A stretch of DNA of 64,000 nt from Bathymodiolus brooksi (Eukaryota; Mollusca; Bivalvia; Mytilida; Modiolidae): contig OY804579.1 in assembly GCA_963680875.1 (NCBI GenBank), positions 53,520,036-53,584,035 of the forward strand. The letters are read 5' to 3'. Each line of letters opens with the position of its first letter. The first letter of the stretch is position 1. Below the pieces are notes generated by a model. It worked only from the letters and a program-made list of their open reading frames with translations, did not search any database and had not been told where the DNA came from. Shown here in pieces: positions 12,401 to 24,400 of the stretch. Made by a program: the position numbers and the translations under genes.

Positions 12401-15400
12401 TTTTGTTGAAAATATACAATCACAAATGACACAAACCCCCATAAAATATTTGAAGGGAGAACTCATGCATGTACTTCAGAAGGGGATCGACAGTTCTTAT
12501 ATTCATATAGTCATAGACATCTGAAAATAGTCTAGTTTGACAGACTAGATACTTTTTCATGTATCCCATGTCCTCAAACCGAAAATCTAAATAATTTCAG
12601 ACAGGGGACTCTTGAAAATGACTAGGAACATCACATATGTGCAATATCATTCACGATATTCGAGTCAGAACTTTAAAAGAACGTGGTTTCTGATTCTGCC
12701 TGGTAATGGCCACAATCATCTAGCTGATTATAATGCCACGACTTAGGTGTGCATATGGACCCCACCCCCCTCTGCCAAAAAAATGTAAGAATTTAATTCA
12801 TTTGTCAGTGAGGCTTTGAAGGCCTCGACTGATGGCGCTGTTACTACCCCAGGAGGGAGGGCATCTTAAACACCCCAACTGGCCCAGTCCCCGAAATGAA
12901 CATTTGAATTTAATGGTCCGAATCAAATTCCTGCAATTTATTTTTATATAGTTCTAAATAAAAACTGAAAATATTTAGTGGTCTGAACAATTAAACAAAG
13001 TTTTACTGGTCTTGGGCCGGATGACCGGTGCCCATCGTATTCATGAGGACCCCCCTTTTCTCCATACTGATACAACTTTACAAGATCAGACCTGCTGGAA
13101 AACATAAAAGTGGGTTATATTCCCTTCACTCCTTTAATCAATTAATTCAAATTATTTTAATCATCTTTTTGCTTTTTTGGACAAAAGTCCAAAATTAATT
13201 TATGCCGCTTCGTCGATGTTATCAATGTCATTCGAACCAAAGCTAGTCGGTCTCAAATCTTCCGTTAGAATGATTAAACTTTTATTTATTGTGTTACTGT
13301 GAATCATAATGTTTTAACATAAGAAATAATTAATTCTTCACTTCTTCAGCCTTCGTTCATTGCATACTTATCCTCTGAAGTAAACGAAACCGTTAGATAA
13401 AAACCGGAAATATTATAAATGGGACGAGAATTTAAGGCCGAAAGAAAATATTGGCCATCGACTCGTTTCTTTGTCACAATAGCGCTTTTTCACACACGAA
13501 ATTAAGGTTAAATTGTAACCAAGTTCAAACACTAACATTTGTTTTCAATCTCCGAATTATATAATCCCCTGTTTACTCCGAGAGTACATGCCTGCCAATA
13601 ACAAACTTACAGAATAAAATTAGAAAAGATAACTTGATTTATTTCGTTTCCGGTCGGGATGTAAACATTCATCCTACACGAAACTGAAACGATAGGCGGA
13701 CAGTCGGGCTGACTAGGACGACGGAAATGCCGGACCTTATGAAATTCTGCCCCCTAGGTCCGATGATTTTCAAAAAGTCTGCAGTACATGTGCTGTTATT
13801 AAAATTAAAGATAGGTTGCGAACGTTTTTATCTTTGTCATCTATTTACAATAGATTGGTTTAAACTGGAAATCGTCACCGGGCAATATAACTCACACGTG
13901 GGAATTTCAAACGTTATATTTCCTGGTGGTCGTGGCAAGTGAAGCTAGAATAGATAAAATAGCGAAAAATATTGAATTTCTAATATTAAAAGATATCTAG
14001 TTCTAAAATATAATATACAGATATATTCATGTTGAAGCAGTCATCAAAACCTTGAGAAATATTCCACTTAAATGTATCTCAGAAATGGGGGGGTTCTTTT
14101 CTAAATATGTAGGTAGGACTTTATTCAAACCTTTCGACTGATTTCTACATGAATGAGAGTATGAGATAAGTGGTATTGACCCCCCTATTTGGGTTGTTAC
14201 TGACCATAAACTGTGATGTAAGCGACTGATGTTTTGGTAGATGATTGACCATCGTTAGAAAATACTGCCTCACATTCATACTGGCCGACATCATTCATAT
14301 CAGGATCCTTTATAATTAAAACTCTTTTATAAGAGTCAAATATATATTTAGTGCTTGCTACAATCTCTGTCCTCTGGGAACCAATCTTGTACCACTTTGT
14401 CTGTAGTTTAGATAATGGTCTGTAAAAATAATATTATTTGCTTATATTCCTCATCTTAAAAACAATAACAAAGGAAAGTGAATGCAAATCACTGAAAATT
14501 AACAATACAGCAAGTGAGCGATTGTTGCTTAACGTCAACTAATCAATTTTTCAGCTATATCATGGCAAGGACAAGTTACTTTTTACTGAGATAATGACGA
14601 AGTTCGCTTTGTACTAGACTACTAGACCAACACGCTTAGTTGGATTGTATAGTGCTAAAATTTGCAGTTAATCATAATAATTTGGTTTAGACAGGTTCCC
14701 TGCATCCAATTTTGGTTTGCATAATTTTTTTAAAGAAAATCTGTTATCCTCTATAAAACGAAGCAAAATTTGGCTACTTATAAAAATAAATTGATACAAC
14801 TTGCGAAACAAATGTTTTAAAGCACCACATGGAGTGCAGTGTTGATAAGCCTGCAGCAAGTCAACAAGGGCTATCTGCACCAGTTTAACTCGAAAACCAT
14901 AAATGATCAAAAGAAATCTGCTGAAATACTATCTGAAGCCTTTAAACAATCATTTCAAAGAAAATATGCATCAAACATGTCAAAATTAGATAAAAAAATA
15001 TATAAATTGTGCTTATAGAACTTTCAAATACAGAATTTGATGAAAAATAAGCAAGTTCAAATTTTGGAATTTGGCTTTCGTTTTTTATTTGTCCTAACGT
15101 CTACTGAAATTACAGCATGTTGTTCTATTATTCCAAGTTTAACTTACTGATAACTGATACATTTTAAATCTTACCTTGCATTATAAATACATTCTAATTT
15201 AGTTTTAGATTCGCCTCTCTTGACTGTGGTATTTCTAGGACTGACAAGCAAAGTTGGCAATACTGTTGTTCCTTCACCGGTGTCTAAAAAATATACATAA
15301 TCTTATATCATTTTTGGTTATCTATATCAAAAGTTACCTGCTGAGACATCTTTTTTTTTAAGTTCCATGCCTTTTGCCCATTAAACATTAGTATTAATTA

Positions 15401-18400
15401 GTTTTTTGCTTGGTTCTTTTTTTGTTGTTTAGATAACAGCAATACACATTTTTATGTCATCCACTTACATATATAACAGATGATATGCATATTGTGTTGG
15501 TAGAACAGTGTCAGTTGTATTATCACAGTGTATAACCGGACAGTTTTCAAAAACGGAAGTTGCTGTACTGTCCGACCAGGTAAATGTTAGTTGCTTGCAG
15601 AAATTTCAACATTTTTGGATGATTATCCTTGATTTATTCTTTGAAAGTGGATCAACCGAGGCAACAAAAATAAAAATATACATATGTCATTTATATTTCT
15701 GATCAAATAACAGTGCCCTATTTGAACACTGAAACTGGAAATCGCCGTTTAAACATCGGTGGATGGAATGTTTTCACTCGAAGAAAGGGGGTAAAAATCT
15801 ATTTTTTCTCCACGAATTCTTTAAATTATGTCAAATATTTTCTCACCATCTCATGAAATAAACATTGACATTTTCAATGCAAGGAAAATATGACCGTAAA
15901 CGTACTCATTTTCCTTACGATGGGTGCATTTAACATCGTTCTTCATTGTATGTCACTGTACGCCTAATTGCTACTGTACATTATCATTAATTGCTGAATC
16001 TTAAAACTCATCTGTCCACCTAATTGTTTTTTGTTAAAGTTGATCGAGAACTTTTCTACAGTCTAATCCTTTACAAATTTAGTTTTACCGAAAATTAAGA
16101 GTTTATGTGTTGGGGGACTTGTAATGAACTACATTTACCAGATATTCAGTAATCTTAGATGATATGTGATTCAAATATATTTGTATCTTATTCCCAGTTT
16201 TTGGAACAAGTTAAATGAGTTTTCTCCCGTTTACATAGTTATCTTCCTCTAGCAGCAGGTGTCTATACATTGACTGCAATGATTGTCTTTTACAACTACG
16301 TGATTGATACGAATATCGTGTTTCATACATTAGGAATTAATTCTCGCCACAATGTACCGGTGCAATAATATAAGACGAGTCCCGAGAGTAATGCGTATTC
16401 TTAAAACAATATTATGTCTGTGAAGTCATCAGATGAACAGCTTTGGCGAAGTTGATTTGGATGAAGAACGATTTTTTTCTCTGTCCTCTGTTGATTAAGA
16501 TAATAAAACATTTATAGCATGGTAATGTCCGGACACATGCAGATTTGTTCACCCTAGAAAATCATAATTTCCTTCGAGCAGAGCCCTCAGGATATGCTTT
16601 TCGTCGGGTGAACAAATTTTCATGTTTATCCTGCAATCAAGCTATTTGCGACCTAATAACAGGGATCAGATGAACTTGAGTCGCATTAGGCCATAGACTG
16701 TTACTTGTTGACATGAAGGGCGCGCATAGCGTAGTTAGTGTGCCAGGTACGTCACGACATTTCCTGCGTTTTGGTAGCAGTCGGAATCATCTTCAAACGT
16801 AGTTACAGGCATCTATTGTAGCAATTTTATGATTGCAAGATAAAGACAATACACAATCATTATCGGAAAATATAAAATGTTTTGGGTCCTCTTTGAAGCA
16901 TGCGAAAAAGGCTTGCTAAAGCTTGCCTTTTCTCATGTTTCTTAAGCTCGCCGAAATAAATCTTATATTTTGCGACAATGACTATGTATTGTATATATAC
17001 GGTACCTCCTAACCATGCAATAAATGTATACTGTTGAGCCAATGCATAATGTCTGTAAAATGATATATGTACGAAGCCATCTTTGTGCTAGTTAGCCATT
17101 ACAATCCCGTTCTACCTGACTTTGAAATTACCAATTATCTTTTTAATTACAGATATGGATCCCACTCTGATTCGACAATGTCGATGTGTTACCTGTTCCC
17201 TCACTTCCAACGTATTTCCAGAAATTATAGACCATAATATTATCAACCACCCAGAGTCTGAACTAAAAATTAAAGTGTATTTATCGAATTAGAAAACGTT
17301 ACATACCAAAAACTTTGGTATCGTGCCAGGAAAACAATGGATACTATATTCACAGTAATAAAGGAAAGGACATAATTTTTCAATGAAATGCACTTTCCAA
17401 TTTGTTTTTTTGGCAAGATCTGGTATTGATTTTATTTCAAAAACTGTCCATAATCTTTTTGCCAGCAAAAAGTCGTAACCTTACTACACGTTTTACAATT
17501 AAAGATGAGTAAACTGTAAAAAAGTATGAAATTTTAGAACAACAGATAACAACTTTGAAACTTGAAGGAATACACAATTGTGCGGACAGGACAGAAAAAT
17601 TTGTTAGCAATTAGGCATACAGTGACGTACATTGAAGAACGATGTTAAATGCACCCATCGTAAGGAAAATGAGTGCGGTTACGGTCATATTTTCCTTGCA
17701 CTGAAAACGTCAATGTCTATTTCATCAGATAGTGAGAACATATTTGACATAATTTAAAGAATAAGTGGAGAAAAATTAGATTTTACCCCCTTTCTTCGAG
17801 CGAAAACATACCACCAATGCTTAAACGACGATTTCCAGTTTCAGTGTTCAAATAGGGCACTGTTATTTGATCAGAAATATAAATGACATACCTTTGCAGT
17901 AATTTTTATTTTTGTTGCTTCGGTTGATCTGCTTTCAAAGAATAAATCACGGATAATCATCTAAAAATGTCAAAAATTATGCAAGCAACTAACCTTACCT
18001 CAGACAGTACAGCAACTTCCATTTTTGAAACTGTCCGGTTATACACTGTGATTATGTCGAATATAAAATCATAGAAAGAGATAAAATCGATACCCCTAAC
18101 ACACAAATACATGACCACTCACTTTCCTGGCTTAGTACAGAAGAAGATTTTTTAAATTTCAGCCAATCAGAAACAATAATTGCCCATGACAGCCATGTTT
18201 TTTCCTGGATCATGATGATTATTTGTTGAGGACCTCAAAAGTATCATTTCTTCAAAGTTTAGTTCCAACAGGCTCAGTAGTTTTAGACAGGATGAATAAA
18301 ATGTGACATGTTAACAATGGACGGACATCAGTGATGGCAATAGCTCACATGACTCTTTGGGTCACTATCAGGTAGGCATACAATTTTGATAGATACAGTA

Positions 18401-21400
18401 TCTTAATGGTCTGTAGAAGAACAACAAACAAACAATATTTTATTTTAGGTCTTAGTCTTAATATATATCAATGATTTAACTTACCTTCAACTCTGAGGAC
18501 AAATTCATTAGAAGATTTACTCATTCCATTGTATGTGTTGAACGCTTCAGCTTTATATATATTTCCGTTATCCTGAATTCTTGTATTCAATAAAACTAAA
18601 TTATTTTGCAGAGTGATTTGGTGCTCAACAGAACTCACTGATGCCCCGTCGACATACCACGAAATATCAGGCTCCGGCACAGCGTTGATGGGCGGTAAGT
18701 TTATAACCACACCCTCTCCTGATTGAACATCTATACTTAGGTTAGAATGTGTTTCAAAGTCATCCAAATCTGAAAACAAAATACCATCTTTGTCAAATTG
18801 GTGTATCTTGTAAGCAGGGCTTTCAATACCTTTCAAGTGTACCACTACTTTACTATTTACAGGAGGTACTTTTTATTAAAATTTGAACAATTTACATGAA
18901 TATCTTATACAACACTGTAAAATCAGGAGGTACGCAAGACTATTTTAGGCGGGTGAAAGTACCTGGTACCGCCACTTATTGAAAGACCTGTGCATGAAAC
19001 AGTATGTATACGAACAATATCTATGACTACAGTGCTCCCTCGTTAAACCGCCACCTTCTGTGCAGTTGGTAGTTTGGCGGTATAACGAGATTGGCGATAA
19101 ACTGAGGGACATTGAAAACCGGAAGTTATGTGATCATATGAAAAGATAAACTTTCAACTCGACTGACATGCATTTTGCACTTGTACAAATACATAAGTAT
19201 AAATAATACATGTTTAATAAATAAATAAATTAGAATAATTATATTCACATCGGAAATGTCCTGTACAGTTTGCAGATCTTTGTCAATGTTGACAAATTCT
19301 AGAACCGTCATTTGTAGCTCAGGACATCAAGGTTATTATAAACACGTGACAGCAACAGTTCATCTTCATTTGTGGGGTTATTGAAAGATCCCATTTAATT
19401 GTCAAATTATCCGCAATTTGTTGTTATGTTAATTTTGGATTTTCCTTTGCATAACTTATAATTGCACGTTTTTGTTTGTCGTCTAATTAATTACGCTTTC
19501 TCTTCAAGCACGACATTTTTATGACAACTAATTAAATCACAAATTTTACTCAGGATTAAAAATACAAATGTAATCACTAGAAAAGTAAATACAGGTAGTT
19601 ATTCTAATCAAAACAACTGAGATCAATGACCGTGTCCGATGACCAGTTTTGACATTCCATAATTAACGATCAATACACAGCTGTCAAAAGGTAGTTGTGG
19701 GCGGTACTAACGGGGGAATTTAAATTGGTTTTACAACTTTTGTGTCTGAAAACCTGTGGTGGATGGCGGTAGCTGAGTTTGGCAGTATAACAGGGTATTT
19801 TTAATGGGGGAAATCGGGACAGACGAGAATTTTGGCGATAGGCGAGGTTGGCGATAGACCGAGGGAGCACTGTATATGTTTACAGGGTGTCCTCACTATT
19901 GTCTTTACTGGTTTATTACTGATAGAAAGAAAGGATATGGATGTAAGCGATATTACTCTGAGAAATTCATTTTAGTAAATCAAACCAACGAATTGTTTAC
20001 CATCAAACCTGTATATAAAGGCAACTCAAGGGAACTTGTAATAGTGTCCTTTATGAGCTCAGCAGTTGTCCTTTATATACAGGTTAAAATTATATGCACT
20101 ATTAATTAATGGGAAAAATGACTGCCCTTTATAGACAGTGATTTGTTACATAGAGGTGCCTTTAAATAAGGCAGGTTTGACTGTATATATACATTATAAA
20201 TTAGCACTTACAAGCTACTATGATGTCTGTTCCTTCACTCCTAATAGCTCCAAGATAATTTTTAGCTACACATCTATAATTTCCAGCATTGGCCCTGGTA
20301 ACAGATTGTATTTTATAGGAATACACACTCATGTTGAATTCTGTTATATAAATGCCATCCTTCATCCATCTATAAGCTGCCCTGGGATTACAAGAGGTTT
20401 GACATGATACTATTTTAAGTGAACCTTCTGGTACTTTATTTTGTGACTGGGGTTCTGAAGCAAACACTTGTGGGGGAAACTCTGGAAAATAAGAAGTGCA
20501 TTCAGTAAATAGAGAAAGACAACCATTTATACGAGGACTACTGCAAGATAAGGTTGCACTTTAGGTGGCCACTGAGGGTGAAAAATGAAACACCTTTAAT
20601 CATTCCAAATCTTAGTTGTTTTTGAACATAAACATAATACCTACAAGATTCCAACTGATCAGGGATAGTTTCCATCATTTTGATTGAAAAAATGTTTTTA
20701 AAGATAATGCTGTCAAAAAATCTGTATGTATGGGACAATCGCTTATAATTATTTAAAAATTGTCCTCTAAAGACGTTATCACTTGCTTTATTATATTTTG
20801 AAATCAGAACTAGTTTGCTTTCAACACTATAGAACAACCAGGGATTTTTGGTAAGATATCTTTTTATAATTTTCCCATTTTCCAGCTGCCTTAAAATAAG
20901 TGCAAAAATTGTTGATTTTTTTCTCTTTAAAAATTATACAAGCTAAACTATTCTTCATTTAACATAGTGATTATGAAATTTTACTATTCAAATGCATACA
21001 GGCTGTCAGAATTGAATTTTTTGTTTATATTAAAAGTTGCCAATATTCGATGTTTCATACTAATAAATGAAAAAAATTATTAAAATATCTGATTTATAAA
21101 ATTCACAATAGACTATTTTTAAAATGTTTGATTTTCCATATTCTTATCCCATACGTAAGATTTAATTGACCATATTTAGTCAAATTAAACGAAACAATAA
21201 CATTCTATCAGGGCTCACGTTGGAGGGTGATTCGGGCGAAGAAGTCGCCTTGTGGCTGCTCACTTCGCTTTGTACTAGTGCCAAAAGAGAAGTGGAAGTC
21301 GCCCTGTAGTTTTACCAAGTTGCTTTGCTAATTTTAACTGTTTTAACAGTAAAACATCGGTATATTTTTACTACAAAATTTCCGTTTTTCAAACCACCAT

Positions 21401-24400
21401 TGTAAAGGGACGTAATCGAAACAGTTACGAAAATAAAAACTGTACTACGGATCCGTACTCTAGAAAATAACGTCGGTATTGTTTCATTTCATTTATTTGG
21501 GGTTTGATGGCGGCTATCCAAAGGGATTGTTAACTTTGTGGATATGATTAGTTTCTTAATTAATATCAATCAGTGATTAAAGAGAAGCAATGTAAATAAT
21601 ATACACGCATTAAAATTTGATTAAATAATTAGCGATTTCAGAGTTTTGTCATTTTATCTATGTGTGACTTGTTTGAAACAATGCTGACTTCAAAATAAAA
21701 TTTATTATTCAATTTTATTTATTTATTATTTATTAGACAATAGTTGACTGTCATATATGTGCCTTTATCATCTGCAAGACAAAACAAAGAATCTGAAAAG
21801 GGTTTATTTAATACAAACAAACAAAAAACAAATACAAGGACATATGTAAATCAGAGAGATGATATGCTAACAAAAACAAGGAATTAAACAACTACTGAAT
21901 ATACCTTAATGCATAACAAGTACATCATAACATATGAATGCCACGATAATGCCCAGCGAATGTGAAAAGTGGTAAAATAAGAGAAATATTTTGACTTCTC
22001 CCTGTTGTCTCTCACTTCTCCCTCTGATTTCAAAGTAGTGGGAGTCCTGTCTATATTAAAATCTTCCAATTGTTTTAAAGAAATAAGGTGATGAAAATTG
22101 TAAACTAAATCTTTTTCATAAATTTGATATAAAAAAGATAAGAAAGAATCACCAAATTAATCTTTTTTTTCCATAAAAGAAACAACACATATATATTAAC
22201 TCCTGTTTCTCCCAAAATTAAAAAAAAAATTGACTGAAAAGCTGATTACATTATGAAGTCTTCATTTTGTATAGTGTTCAGAATTAAAATTGTAGCATTT
22301 GACTCATTCTTACAAGTATAAAACTAGGAAGAACAGTTTTAGATACCTAAAACTTATGTCTCCCCTTAATGCGGCCATCTGTACAACAACCTATCTCGAA
22401 AGACAAAAATGTTATGGCCCGGACAAGAAAATACTATTTAAAAAACCATTATTTGACCTCGAGGTCAAAGGTCAAGGTCCCACGAAGGTCATTACAGTAA
22501 GCGACACACCGCCTTATGGTCATGCATCCACATACCAAATATCATTGACCTATCTCGAAAAACAAAAATGTCCTGGCCCTGACAAGAAAATACTATTCAA
22601 AAAACAATTATTTGACCTTTAGGTCAAAGGTCAAGGTCCCACGAAGGTCATTACGGTATGTGACACACCGCCTTATGGTCATTCACCCACATACCAAATA
22701 TTGACCTATCTCGAAAGAAACAATTATTTGACCTTGAGGTCAAAGGTCAAGGTCCAACAAAGGTAATTACGGTATGTGACACACCGCCTTATGATCATGC
22801 ACCCACATACCAAATATCATTGACCTATCTCGAAAGACAAAAATGTTATGTCCCAGACATGAAAATACTATTTAAAAAACAATTATTTGACCTTAAGGTC
22901 AAAGGTCCAGGTCCCACAAAGGTCATTATGGTACGTGACACACTGCCTTATGGTCATGCACCCACATACCAAATATCATTGACCTATCTCGAAAGAAACA
23001 ACTGTTTGACCTTGAGGTCAAAGGTCAAGGTCCCACAAAGGTCATTACGGTACGCAACACACCGCCTTATGGTCATGCACCCACATACCAATTATCATTG
23101 ACCTACCTCGAAAGACAAAAATGTTATGGCCTGGACAAGAAAATGGTATTTATAAAAAACAATTATTTGACCTGGAAGTCAAAGGTCAAGGTCCCACGAA
23201 GGTCATTATGGTACGCGACACACCGCCTTATAGTCATGCACCCACATACGAAATATCATTGACCTATCTCGAAAGACAAAAAAGTTATGAACCGGACAAG
23301 CTTCGCTGAGAAGAAGCGGAAGAAAAAAATCAGACTAAAACAATATGTCTCCCTTCGTTCGAAGGAGAGACATAATAATACTTTATACAATTTTGTTCCA
23401 TATTCAAGATTGTATAGCCCATATTTAGAAGTAAAATTAAACTAGTATTACTGTGAGCACAGCTCACTAAGATATACCCCCCACTCCCCACATCTGTCCA
23501 ACCTATTTCCATAACCAAAGCATTACTGATTGTTCCGACCAAAAATGAAAGGGACCCTCCTCTCTTCACCGCTAAGTTGCTGATAAAATTTCAAAACATT
23601 CTGAGAAACACTACTCAAGTTATCATACGACATAGGGTAAAAATCCTATTTTCCGTCATATCAAGTCCAATAACTCTGGAACGGCAAAAGTGAAAATCGT
23701 CAAAAAAGAAAGGGATCCTCCTCTCTTCACCAGTAAACAGCTGATAAAATTTTAAAAGATTCTAAGAAACACAACTCAAGTTATCGTACGACATAGGATT
23801 TGTCTACAGACGGACGGACAGACAGACAGACGGACACGGTGAAACCAGTATACCCCCCTACAACTTCGTTGCGGGGGGTATAATAATTCGGAAACATCAT
23901 ATTTAAATCTTCCAAGTGTTTCAAAGTACAATGTAGTAAGGTGGTAGAAATAGTAAATTAGACCTTTTAAGTTAATTTTATATGAAACAATCAGCAATTG
24001 GATCATCAAACAGCTATTTTTTTTCCAAACAAGAAGCAAATTTATACAAATACCAATTCTTGCTTCGTGCAAAAAATAAACAAATTTTAGACTGACTAAT
24101 CTGATTTAACCGTCCAAGTAGTCAACACATTGTATAATATTCAGAATTAATGATGCATTCTTACAAAAAAAACTTGCTATTTTTTGTCACATATAGGACT
24201 ACCGATATATAGTGTAAATCTTATCTATGGGACGAAAGTTTGCAATATTTATTTTGTTGTGGATTTCACTTACATTTAATTTAGAAAGTAATGCAGTCTG
24301 CGAAATTAAGCGGTAGTCCGAAGCCTGATGCGTGTAAAATTGTACACAGGCATATAAAATGAGTAGTTCCACAAGCCTGATGGGCGTGTGAAAAAAAGTC

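Noticed and set aside
13727..13942. Plus-strand frame of 71 codons in a GC-richer intronic stretch
   Set aside because: No domain, no splice support, and it lies within a Sidekick intron on the opposite strand.
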